Below are positions 1-6,378 of a stretch of 7,636 nucleotides of DNA, one piece after another. The notes below the pieces were generated by a model. That model saw only the letters and a list, made by a program, of their open reading frames with translations, ran no database searches and was not told where the DNA came from. The DNA is from a bacterium (lineage in GTDB: Bacteria; Chlamydiota; Chlamydiia; Chlamydiales; FEN-1388). Positions within the stretch are counted from its first letter, which is position 1. Each line of letters begins with the position of its first letter. Location: assembly GCA_021811115.1 (NCBI GenBank), contig JAJZPP010000019.1, forward strand, positions 1 to 7,636, in the 5' to 3' direction. A program made the translations under genes and the position numbers.

Positions 1-44
1 CATGATAGAAGATAAAGCTCTTGCAAAGGAAATGTGGATGTCAG

Positions 45-3000
45 ATGGACAGAAAAACCGCAGAAGCATTCGCCTCGATTCCCCAAAAAGCCAATATCAT
101 TCTGTACGTCGTCTTGATCGGCTTTTTGGTCATCAGCGCTCGATTGTGGCACGTGACTGTCGTACAACATGATGTGAGGGCGTCAGAAGCGTTTCGGTCA
201 CGTCGACACGTCGTTATCGAGTCTGCCATGCGCGGCACGATACGCGACCGGTTCAACATTGTTTTGGCGGCCAATGCTATCGATTATAGGGTTGGTGTTC
301 GCTGGGCTCAGATAGGAGAGATCCCAAAAAAGTACCAGCAAAAGCCTCTTCGCAAAGAGTACGTGCAGGCGTTTGCACGCAAGGTCGGTTTTCTTATTGG
401 ACTGCCTCCTCAACGCATAGAAGACGTGATCTACTCCTACGCCGTCTTCTCCCCAACCACGCCAGTCATTCTGAAGAGCGGATTGACAGAAAATGAGTAC
501 TACCGATTGAACCTCCTGGCAAAAGATTGGCCTGGGCTGGTTGTGGAGAGGGCTACAAGGAGGGTATATCCTCGCGAGAAGAGCTGCTGCCACGTGGTCG
601 GGTATACGGCGTCGGTGGGAAGAAAGGAGTATGAGAAGGCTCTTTCTGATCTTCGCGCTTTAAAAGTGTATGTGGAGGCGATTGAACGGGGAGAGGATGT
701 GGATGGACCAGAGGGCATCCAGTCCTATGTAGATGCCAAGGCAAAGCTTGTGCTCTTGGAGAGGAAGGTGTACTCACTCAATGATGAAAATGGAAAAATG
801 GGGGTCGAGGCGGCTTTTGAGCCGCAGCTACGAGGGTATTCAGGGAAGAAGATCTTTGTTACAAATGCCCACGGAGATGTGTTGAGAGAGGCTGTTGGCT
901 CTAAAGACCCCATCTCAGGGCAGCGTCTTGTCTTATCCATATCGACAGAACTCCAGGAGTGGTGTGAGCGGCTGCTCGCCGTGAGCGAAGAGGACCGTTT
1001 TGTGGCCTTAGAACACGATGCAGACCGGTTAGCCCAAGGCGCCAAAAATCCGCTCCTTCGTGGGGGCGCTATCATTGCCATGGAACCCCATTCTGGAGAG
1101 CTTGTGGCCTGTGCTAGCTTTCCACGATTTGATCCAAATGACTTTGTCAAGGCAACGAAAAGCCTTTTTGCAACCAATCAGCATGATGACATCCACCGCT
1201 GGATTGAGAACGATACGTATGTTGGTAAGGTGTGGGATGGCGTCTGGCCGGCAGTCAGAGAACACATCAGCGACCATGGCTCCTGGGAAGAACGAGAAGA
1301 ATATTTGACTCTTGATCTCTTTGCCAAGACGATTGTGCCGACCCACTCTCCTCTCCTGGAACAGTTCTCCTCTCGGATGAGTGTACGGAGTGCCCTCTTG
1401 CTCCAAGAGAACATCAGAGGGCTATCTGCAGCGAGGGGAATTTCAAAGCTTGAAGTCATAGAAGAAAACCCTCCCTCTCTCCAAAAGTGGTTCAAGAGCC
1501 TGTCCTCAAGGGAGAGAGTTTTGTTGTACGATCTGACACGGGCGGTGATCCGGTGTGAAGAGATTCCAGAAAAGTGTCTTGCGGCAATCTCTTCCCTCTC
1601 TTTAGAGGAGTTTAGGCAGATAACGTCGGCAAAGATCTGCCTCTTAGAGCAGGTTCGAGAGCCTCTCCAAAAGGCTTTTCAGGAGGGGCTGTTCCAAGAG
1701 TGGCGCCGTCGAAATGAAGCAGCTTTCCTCAAGGAGAAGCGGGCCCTGGAAGCTGCTGAGAAGACGGCTGCCCATCCATTCCTTCAATACCTGGATCGGG
1801 AGCAGGCAAGACAGTTTTCCCTCTGGTGGAAAGAGAACAAAGAAAGGATTGTTCTCGAGATGGTTCGCTCAGCGGATCATTTAATTTTAGCAAAAGTTCT
1901 GAAAGTGTTACCCGCCGATACAAAACTGGCCTTCCTCAGTGCTTTGAAAGGGTATTCTGAGCTTACAGATCCGCTGGTTGGATCGTACGGTCCTTCTGGG
2001 CGTGTTGGGGCTGTCAAGACGACCCAGGACTTAATAAAATTATTTCTTACCATGCAGTCTGCGCCCCTTTCCTCCTTTTGCCACATGCAGCCAAGCGCCC
2101 CAGGCTCTCTCTTCAAACTTGTCGTAGCTTTGTCCGCCTTGAGGCAGCAGTTGGAGCAGCTGAAAGGGGACGAGAGCCGCCTCTCTCCATCCCTTTTCTC
2201 GCTCACAGATAGCCCTTTCAAAGACAGAGCGAAGCAGTATCTTGGTGTGGATGCCAAAGGGAATGGTATCCCACAGCTGTATAAGGGAGGAAGGCTTCCT
2301 CGTAGCGTCACCGCCCACATCGGCTCGATCGATCTTGTTGGAGCTCTCAAACACTCCAGCAACCCATATTTTGCTTTGCTTGCTGGTGAGTTCCTCGATA
2401 GCCCCCAAAGGCTACTCTCGGAGGCTTCTGCCTTGGGATATGGACAGAAGACCGGCATCGCTCTCCCCTTTGAAGCGGCTGGCAGGCTTCCCCAAGATCT
2501 TGCCACCAACCGGACCGGCTTGTACACCACAGCGATTGGGCAGCATACGCTCCTGGCCACCCCCATTCAGTCGACGGTGATGCTCTCAGCCTTGGCCACA
2601 GGGCAGGTTGTGGTACCAAAAATTGTGAACCTCACGATTGGTCCTTCGTGTGCCCCCCATGCGCTCTTGGGCTCTGCTGTGGGTCCTTACGATGGAATGA
2701 TGCGAAGGGTCGGGATGGTTTCTCCTGTCTGGCTTGGAGTCAGTTCAGAGGTCAGCCGACACCACATCCACATTATGAAGCCGCGCATCAGGCACACACT
2801 CCCCCTGCCAAAGAAGGTCCAAGCGATTCTGTTTGAGGGGATGAAGGAGGCATTTGAGCATGCCATTCACAACACGCAGTCGATTCGTCACAGGAAGGAG
2901 ATGCTCTCGTCACTCCGCGCCATGCAACACTCCATGATCGGTAAATCGAGTACGGCGGAGTCGTATGAACGGCTTGGCATCAATATCGGACAGAGGCCCT

Positions 3001-3176
3001 TCCTCTACAACCACACCTGGTATGGAAGTATTTTCTTTGAGAATGATAGACCCAACCTTGTGGTGCTCATTTTTTTGCGATACGGAACCTTTGGCAAAGA
3101 GGCAGCCCCCATTGCGGCGTCGGTTGCGGCCAAATGGAAAGAGATTTGCCATCGTCATGCCCTACAAACATTGTAG
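45..3176 (+). CDS. pbp2: Class B penicillin-binding protein, PBP2-like peptidoglycan transpeptidase with large insert
   Basis: This membrane-anchored D,D-transpeptidase would cross-link peptidoglycan stem peptides in the periplasm. From ATG 45 the protein has 1,043 residues: a short cytoplasmic tail, one membrane helix (about 17-34, no lipobox), the dimerisation-domain signature RGTIRDR at 63-69, and the start of the transpeptidase domain (AIIAMEPHSGEL to FDPN at 362-365). The active-site motifs are SLFK with catalytic S688, SSN at 771-773, and KSSTAE at 967-972 where most families have KTG or KSG. FDPN and SxxK are about 320 residues apart, against a few dozen in E. coli PBP2, so a mostly helical, charged segment is inserted. 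A TTG at 21 would add eight residues. ATG 45 gives a cleaner N-terminus, but neither start has a strong ribosome binding site. The length and architecture match chlamydial PBP2 (C. trachomatis CT682 is of similar size). Family assignment is secure; PBP2 rather than PBP3 is inferred. Confidence 0.93.
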   Translation: MDRKTAEAFASIPQKANIILYVVLIGFLVISARLWHVTVVQHDVRASEAFRSRRHVVIESAMRGTIRDRFNIVLAANAIDYRVGVRWAQIGEIPKKYQQKPLRKEYVQAFARKVGFLIGLPPQRIEDVIYSYAVFSPTTPVILKSGLTENEYYRLNLLAKDWPGLVVERATRRVYPREKSCCHVVGYTASVGRKEYEKALSDLRALKVYVEAIERGEDVDGPEGIQSYVDAKAKLVLLERKVYSLNDENGKMGVEAAFEPQLRGYSGKKIFVTNAHGDVLREAVGSKDPISGQRLVLSISTELQEWCERLLAVSEEDRFVALEHDADRLAQGAKNPLLRGGAIIAMEPHSGELVACASFPRFDPNDFVKATKSLFATNQHDDIHRWIENDTYVGKVWDGVWPAVREHISDHGSWEEREEYLTLDLFAKTIVPTHSPLLEQFSSRMSVRSALLLQENIRGLSAARGISKLEVIEENPPSLQKWFKSLSSRERVLLYDLTRAVIRCEEIPEKCLAAISSLSLEEFRQITSAKICLLEQVREPLQKAFQEGLFQEWRRRNEAAFLKEKRALEAAEKTAAHPFLQYLDREQARQFSLWWKENKERIVLEMVRSADHLILAKVLKVLPADTKLAFLSALKGYSELTDPLVGSYGPSGRVGAVKTTQDLIKLFLTMQSAPLSSFCHMQPSAPGSLFKLVVALSALRQQLEQLKGDESRLSPSLFSLTDSPFKDRAKQYLGVDAKGNGIPQLYKGGRLPRSVTAHIGSIDLVGALKHSSNPYFALLAGEFLDSPQRLLSEASALGYGQKTGIALPFEAAGRLPQDLATNRTGLYTTAIGQHTLLATPIQSTVMLSALATGQVVVPKIVNLTIGPSCAPHALLGSAVGPYDGMMRRVGMVSPVWLGVSSEVSRHHIHIMKPRIRHTLPLPKKVQAILFEGMKEAFEHAIHNTQSIRHRKEMLSSLRAMQHSMIGKSSTAESYERLGINIGQRPFLYNHTWYGSIFFENDRPNLVVLIFLRYGTFGKEAAPIAASVAAKWKEICHRHALQTL

Positions 3177-3193
3177 ACTACAGAGGCTTCTGC

Positions 3194-3223
3194 TTGATTG
3201 ATATAGGGGAGATAGCGTATTCT
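3194..3223 (+). promoter_or_regulatory. Candidate sigma-70-type promoter for the DUF2709-tsaE-dnaQ operon
   Basis: TTGATT at 3194-3199 and TATTCT at 3218-3223 are separated by 18 bp, inside the 149-bp gap between pbp2 and the next gene. The match is moderate and the leader would be about 100 nt. No convincing hairpin-plus-T-run terminator for pbp2 was found in this gap, so read-through from pbp2 remains possible. Confidence 0.3.
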
Positions 3224-3325
3224 TTTTTCGAGATGGAATCTTTTCTTCTTTTCCCGACTGCTAAAGATTGAGTCCTGGAACAAAACGAGGAAGGTTTCAC
3301 GTATCTTTGTGTTGAAGAGGTCACA

Positions 3326-4066
3326 ATGACAACAATGGTCATTCCTGAGCGCATTGTCACAGTATTGCGCGAGTATGTATCTGGTACCAAGCGGCCCGAG
3401 CTTATTGCTACCTATTTGCGCTTTGTAGAAGAGCTTTTAGAGTTGCATCCTGTGCTCTACGCCAAAGATAAGATGGTGTTTAAGAGTGTCGATGATGCGA
3501 TCGCCGTCCTGGAGGCCAAGGGGGAGTTGTGGCGTGAGACGGAGATAAAAATTGGCTACACCAAATCGGCTGTCGATGAGCAGACGACCAAAATTTATAT
3601 CTGTCCATTTACTGGCAAAGTGTTTGGCAACAATACCCACCCCAATCCACAGGATGCGATTTACGACTGGGTTTCAAAGTGCCCTGAGAATACGGAACGG
3701 GTCGGGGGCTTAAAATCCAAGCGGTTTTTTATCTCTGAAGATCCCCATGTCATTCAATCCTACCGCGAGAAGTGTGTCTCCAAAGAACCGATCACAAAGA
3801 TCGTCTTTTCCTCAGCTGTCAGCGGCAAGCTGTTCCATTCAAAAGAGGCTGTGATCGATGATTTCCGTGACCACTACCTGAAGCGTATTTCTCTTGCTGA
3901 AGTGCAAGGGCAGAGTCGGTTTCAGATTGAAGAGTCTTTTATGCACCTCATTGAGGAGCAGTTGCAGGAAGATAAGATCGCGGCGTTTGTCGAGGGGCTC
4001 TCGCAATTTGAAGATTTTGGGCCGTATATTGAACGGTGGCTTGGCGAGATGGAGCAGGAGGGGTAA
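3326..4066 (+). CDS. Conserved chlamydial hypothetical protein, DUF2709 type (CT538-like)
   Basis: This 246-residue soluble protein has no signal peptide or membrane segment. Its function is unknown and none is assigned. I recognise it as the chlamydia-restricted family that includes CT538, from its general sequence and its position directly before tsaE and dnaQ. The middle part (about 88-125) contains YICPFTGKVFGNN and a conserved-looking DWVSKCPEN stretch, with cysteines at CPF and KCP. The C-terminal half is acidic and helical (IEEQLQEDKIAAF, then GPYIERWLGEMEQEG). ATG 3326 is well supported by GAAGAGG at 3314-3320, five bases upstream. A second in-frame ATG at 3335 is less well placed. 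The last codons contain the strong ribosome binding site of the next gene, so translation of the two is probably coupled. The linkage to tsaE and dnaQ looks old, but it does not reveal a role. Confidence 0.85.
   Translation: MTTMVIPERIVTVLREYVSGTKRPELIATYLRFVEELLELHPVLYAKDKMVFKSVDDAIAVLEAKGELWRETEIKIGYTKSAVDEQTTKIYICPFTGKVFGNNTHPNPQDAIYDWVSKCPENTERVGGLKSKRFFISEDPHVIQSYREKCVSKEPITKIVFSSAVSGKLFHSKEAVIDDFRDHYLKRISLAEVQGQSRFQIEESFMHLIEEQLQEDKIAAFVEGLSQFEDFGPYIERWLGEMEQEG
4056..4063 (+). promoter_or_regulatory. Strong ribosome binding site for tsaE, implying a non-ATG start
   Basis: AGGAGGGG lies inside the last codons of the upstream gene. The only start-like codon at proper distance (six bases) is CTG 4070. 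The first in-frame ATG, 4103, is about 40 bases away and has no ribosome binding site of its own. Confidence 0.6.
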
Positions 4067-4069
4067 CTT

Positions 4070-4501
4070 CTGCGAAGTTTTTTCGTACCTTCTGCCGAAC
4101 AGATGATAGAGTTTGGTATTCGGCTAGCCCGTGATATGAAAACAGATACGGTTATAGCGCTGATAGGCGATCTTGGGGCTGGGAAGACCACCCTTGCCAA
4201 GGGGCTTATCTGTGGTCTGACAGGCACGGGTGTCGATGATGTATCGAGCCCAACGTTCCAATATGTCAGTCTCTACGAAGGACAGGGGCGAAGTGTGGCC
4301 CACTTTGATCTGTGGCGCCTTGCCGGAGTCGATGAGTTTGTCTCCCTTGGATTTGAAGATCTTTTGACAACCACCACGTCCCTCATTGAGTGGCCCGATA
4401 GAATTTCGATACTTTTGCCTCCAGAAACCCTCTTCATTACGTCGCGCGTTGTTGAAGGAGGTCGTGAGGTTATTATAGGTGATCATCATGGTGCAGCTTA
4501 A
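4070..4501 (+). CDS. tsaE: tRNA threonylcarbamoyladenosine biosynthesis ATPase TsaE (YjeE)
   Basis: TsaE is the small P-loop ATPase that works with TsaB and TsaD in the cytoplasm to complete t6A at position 37 of ANN-decoding tRNAs. Visible family motifs are the Walker A GDLGAGKTT, the SPTF switch motif, HFDLWRL and the late IEWPDRI motif. The short length (143 residues here, 132 from ATG 4103) is normal. I placed the start at CTG 4070 because the translated upstream part, FFVPSAEQMIEFGIRLA, restores the N-terminal strand and the S-x-E-x helix start usual in TsaE, and because a strong ribosome binding site precedes it. A conventional caller would choose ATG 4103, which cuts into that helix. 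Only three bases separate the preceding stop from the CTG. The 3' end overlaps the dnaQ-like gene by 14 bases. The identity is near certain; the start is an inference. Confidence 0.93.
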   Translation: MRSFFVPSAEQMIEFGIRLARDMKTDTVIALIGDLGAGKTTLAKGLICGLTGTGVDDVSSPTFQYVSLYEGQGRSVAHFDLWRLAGVDEFVSLGFEDLLTTTTSLIEWPDRISILLPPETLFITSRVVEGGREVIIGDHHGAA

Positions 4502-5237
4502 TCAGGCCCAATTTGTCTGTCTCGATGTGGAATCCACGGGGCTTGATACGCAAAAAGACCGTGTCATTGAGTTGGCAGCCGTTGTGTTTACGATGGAGGC
4601 TGTGCTTGACGAATTTGAGTCGCTGATCAATCCAGAGTGCGAGATTCCGGCTGCGTCGCAGGCGATCCACAACATCTCGGCAGATATGGTGAAGGACAAA
4701 CCAAAAATTGCAGAACTGTTGTCCCAATTCCTCGCTTTCGTGGGGGACCGGATTCTTGTTGGCCATGGGATTCAATTCGATATCGATATCATCTCTCAGG
4801 AGGCGCAACGGTTCCACATACCGTGTGTCTTACAGAAGAATAGATCTATCGACACGCTTCGCCTCGCTCGTCTGTATGGTGAAAGCCCCTCCAATTCGCT
4901 CGATATGCTGCGTCGCCATTTTAACATTCAGGCAGAAGGGGCTCACCGAGCCATGGGGGACGTTTTCGTGAACATTCAGGTCTTTCGCCATCTTGTGAAG
5001 CAGTTTAAGACTGTCGAACAGATTCAGGCAGCGCTCGCAAAACCCATCCTGATGAAGACGATGCCTCTGGGGAAGCATAAGGGGCGTCCATTGAAAGAAA
5101 TTCCGGTCGACTACTTAGCCTGGGCGGCCCGTCAGGAATTTGATCAAGACCTGCTCTTCTCGCTCCGTACCGAGCTTCAGAGAAGACGGAAGGGCTCATC
5201 CTTCAGTCAGGCCTCTAATCCGTTTCAGCATCTTTAA
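4488..5237 (+). CDS. dnaQ: DnaQ-like DEDDh 3'-5' exonuclease with C-terminal DUF3820-like domain
   Basis: The 249-residue protein is a DEDDh-family 3'-5' exonuclease, related to the DNA polymerase III epsilon proofreading subunit. Catalytic residues visible are D13 and E15 in LDVESTGLD (Exo I), D98 in GHGIQFDID (Exo II), and H153 and D158 in HRAMGD (Exo III). Residues about 190-234 (MPLGKHKGRPLKEIPVDYLAWAARQ) resemble the small DUF3820 domain, which is not part of classical epsilon; no clear clamp-binding motif was seen. This is probably the second chlamydial DnaQ paralogue (CT536-like), with a likely repair or proofreading role. ATG 4488 is preferred because AGGTGATC (4477-4484) sits just before it; GTG 4479 would add three residues. 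The gene overlaps tsaE and is probably the last gene of the operon. The final codons, NPFQHL, fall in a 19-bp sequence duplicated at 6379-6397, and the 3' end overlaps the opposing HipS-HTH gene by 42 bases. Confidence 0.92.
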   Translation: MVQLNQAQFVCLDVESTGLDTQKDRVIELAAVVFTMEAVLDEFESLINPECEIPAASQAIHNISADMVKDKPKIAELLSQFLAFVGDRILVGHGIQFDIDIISQEAQRFHIPCVLQKNRSIDTLRLARLYGESPSNSLDMLRRHFNIQAEGAHRAMGDVFVNIQVFRHLVKQFKTVEQIQAALAKPILMKTMPLGKHKGRPLKEIPVDYLAWAARQEFDQDLLFSLRTELQRRRKGSSFSQASNPFQHL

Positions 5238-5840
5238 CTGTTCCGCAGCAGCAATCCACTTGTTGTGCACAAGACACCCACTGTTTAAAATCAAAAATTC
5301 TAAAGCTACAGCAGGGGAGTTTATAAGAATTTCTAATCGCTTCAAAATATCCTTTCCTGAAGTTCTGCCTCTTTCTAGGGCGTTTAAGGATGGTTGAGAG
5401 AATTCAAATACTTTTCCAAATTCCCGTGTAGTCAAGCCCAATGATTCTCTAAATTTAATTAAATCTTCGGGCCTCACGTTTCTTTCAAACAAAGGACTAA
5501 AGATAAACGAGGAAGGCCCTTTCTTCCCTATTGTGGATAATAAGATAAGGGGATCTGCCTCCTTAGGATCAATTCCCATTAATTGACAGTATTCTGGATA
5601 AGCAGGGTTTTGTTGTGAGGGAATTCGGTCTTCAAGAGAAGGAAAAAGTAGATCTGACACGAATTGTTTTTGCGTCAATGGAAACTCGGGCCCGAGTGGT
5701 ATAATGTTTTTCATCGTAAAATAACGATCATCGTAGGTGAACACCATTTTCCCATTCGTTCTTTTCAAAACGCCTACATGCAATCGGGTTTTACGTTTTT
5801 CTAAAAAAACATCAACGCCAACTATTTTTAAATTCCACAT
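5196..5840 (-). CDS. HipS-like (HipA N-terminal) domain fused to XRE-type helix-turn-helix; putative antitoxin/repressor
   Basis: The 214-residue protein has two parts. Residues 1 to about 118 look like the HipA N-terminal (couple_hipA or HipS) domain: GVLKRTNGKMVFTYDDRYF, PLTQKQF, RIPSQQNPAYPEYCQLMGID and KKGPSSFIFSPL. Residues about 122-185 look like a Cro/C1-type helix-turn-helix: EDLIKFRESLGLTTREFGKVF, SQPSLNALERGRTSGKDILKRLE. In HipBST modules HipS neutralises the kinase and HipB binds the operators; here both parts are in one chain. The gene begins inside the end of the upstream hipT-like gene (13-base overlap), with GAGG four bases before ATG 5840, so translation is likely coupled. It probably binds the three 18-bp sites at 6266-6337. 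The tail after about residue 190 is unlike the usual end of such proteins. Its last 12-13 residues are read antisense to the dnaQ-like gene, probably a product of the insertion. The region is much more AT-rich than dnaQ (19 G+C in a sampled 60 bases). Confidence 0.82.
   Translation of the reverse strand: MWNLKIVGVDVFLEKRKTRLHVGVLKRTNGKMVFTYDDRYFTMKNIIPLGPEFPLTQKQFVSDLLFPSLEDRIPSQQNPAYPEYCQLMGIDPKEADPLILLSTIGKKGPSSFIFSPLFERNVRPEDLIKFRESLGLTTREFGKVFEFSQPSLNALERGRTSGKDILKRLEILINSPAVALEFLILNSGCLVHNKWIAAAEQLKMLKRIRGLTEG
5217..5235 (+). repeat. Left copy of 19-bp direct repeat bracketing the hip cassette
   Basis: The sequence AATCCGTTTCAGCATCTTT is identical to 6379-6397. Here it encodes NPFQHL plus the first T of the TAA stop of the dnaQ-like gene. 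The bases on either side differ between the copies (T/A here, C/G on the right), so the identity is exactly 19 bp. Confidence 0.95.
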
Positions 5841-6232
5841 AATTCCTCGCTTCGCTTGCCAATCAGGCGTAATAGAGCTTTTCGTCGTTTTTCACCTATA
5901 AAGCCGCCTTCAAGAATCTTTGTCAATTCTTCTAAAGAAATTTGATTACACAAAAATTCTGTGGCGGGTAGCTCGAGATGGTCTTTTTGAAAAACCTTCA
6001 AAATATAGTTATTCTTCCCGAGACTCGAGGAATATTTACGAAATGCCCCATGAAAAAAACTTGTATTTTTTCCGTGATCTTCCAGAGGAACCGATGGTTG
6101 AGACCGCGGAATTATATCTGAAAACCGGCATAGTTCAGGCAAGGCGAACCATTCAATAAAACAACATTTATGTAATCCATACCAGTCTTCCTCATCGAGG
6201 ACGGTTTTTCTACATCTACAGCAAATGCTCAT
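5828..6232 (-). CDS. HipT/HipA-like protein lacking the kinase catalytic core (probable internally deleted toxin)
   Basis: The 134-residue product is recognisable as the two ends of a short HipA-family Ser/Thr kinase (HipT type, usually around 300 residues). The N-terminus has a CRC...HKCC cysteine cluster (C5, C7, C23, C24). Next comes SQPSVPLED, where HipA has the SGxQPK loop, then NYILKVFQKDHLELPATEFL, matching the family's YILKP...ELPExE, with a candidate ATP-binding lysine K79 and E92. The chain then goes straight to LTKILEGGFIGEKRRKALLRLIGKR, which resembles the extreme C-terminus of such kinases. The middle part, with the N-D-x-H catalytic loop and the metal-binding aspartate, is absent, so kinase activity is unlikely. 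The reading frame is open throughout, so any deletion was in frame. ATG 6232 is chosen because AGGAGG (6242-6237) lies four bases upstream; ATG 6235 is too close, and ATG 6271 lies inside an operator. It could instead be a naturally short accessory protein. Confidence 0.65.
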   Translation of the reverse strand: MSICCRCRKTVLDEEDWYGLHKCCFIEWFALPELCRFSDIIPRSQPSVPLEDHGKNTSFFHGAFRKYSSSLGKNNYILKVFQKDHLELPATEFLCNQISLEELTKILEGGFIGEKRRKALLRLIGKRSEELCGI

Positions 6233-6236
6233 CATG

Positions 6237-6242
6237 CCTCCT
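6237..6242 (-). promoter_or_regulatory. Ribosome binding site deciding the start of the hipT-like gene
   Basis: AGGAGG on the minus strand is followed by C and two tandem ATG codons. The second ATG (6232) is at workable distance. This excludes the longer frame from ATG 6271 and places all three operator sites outside the coding region. Confidence 0.7.
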
Positions 6243-6265
6243 AAATTTTGCTCTATTTCATCACA

Positions 6266-6337
6266 TGACATAAATTTGTGTCAATGTCAATATGACATAA
6301 AAATGTGTCAATATTAAGCTGACATAAATTTGTGTCA
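6266..6337. promoter_or_regulatory. Three-site operator array of the hip cassette (18-bp near-palindromes, 27-bp period)
   Basis: Three sites occur at 6266-6283, 6293-6310 and 6320-6337. The first and third are identical, TGACATAAATTTGTGTCA. The middle one differs only in the centre, TGACATAAAAATGTGTCA. Each is an imperfect palindrome of TGACA/TGTCA half-sites, and they are separated by two 9-bp spacers of different sequence. Starts are exactly 27 bp apart. An extra TGTCA half-site lies in the first spacer (6285-6289 area). Placement just upstream of a gene pair encoding an XRE-type regulator points to autoregulation by that protein, as in other HipB-type modules. Binding is inferred; the repeats are directly visible. 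Confidence 0.85.
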
Positions 6338-6341
6338 TCAA
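6311..6341 (-). promoter_or_regulatory. Candidate promoter of the hip cassette
   Basis: On the minus strand, TTGATG (6341-6336) and TTAATA (6317-6312), or TAATAT (6316-6311), form a -35/-10 pair with an 18- or 19-bp spacer. The third operator copy would fill the spacer, the second would cover the start point and the first would lie in the leader. TTGACA sequences elsewhere in the array lack a partner -10 at the right distance. The assignment is tentative. Confidence 0.3.
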
Positions 6342-6378
6342 ATCAAACGAAACGACCTTTTTTTGTCGCCAGGTATCC

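Noticed and set aside
1877..2566. 229-residue minus-strand frame opposite pbp2
   Set aside because: It is a shadow of the strongly supported PBP frame with its catalytic motifs. The translation is low-complexity and shows no family features.
3177..3325. Small RNA or terminator in the pbp2-DUF2709 gap
   Set aside because: No stable hairpin with a T-run and no recognisable RNA family was found; only a weak promoter candidate is seen.
5263..5272. Perfect 10-bp palindrome TTGTGCACAA just after dnaQ, considered as a terminator
   Set aside because: It lies within the HipS-HTH coding region, the extended stem is short and no T-run follows.
5920..6159. 79-residue plus-strand frame inside the hip cassette
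   Set aside because: It is antisense to the hipT-like gene, lacks a ribosome binding site and recognisable motifs, and the minus-strand frame has clear HipA-family signatures.
6236..6271. Longer hipT-like start at ATG 6271
   Set aside because: That ATG lies inside the first operator copy, has no ribosome binding site, and adds residues unlike the family. AGGAGG just before 6235/6232 marks the real start.
6266..6337. Possible CRISPR-like array (three repeats, equal spacing)
   Set aside because: The repeats are 18-bp near-palindromes with only 9-bp spacers, placed in the promoter region of an HTH gene. Operators explain them better, and no cas genes are present.
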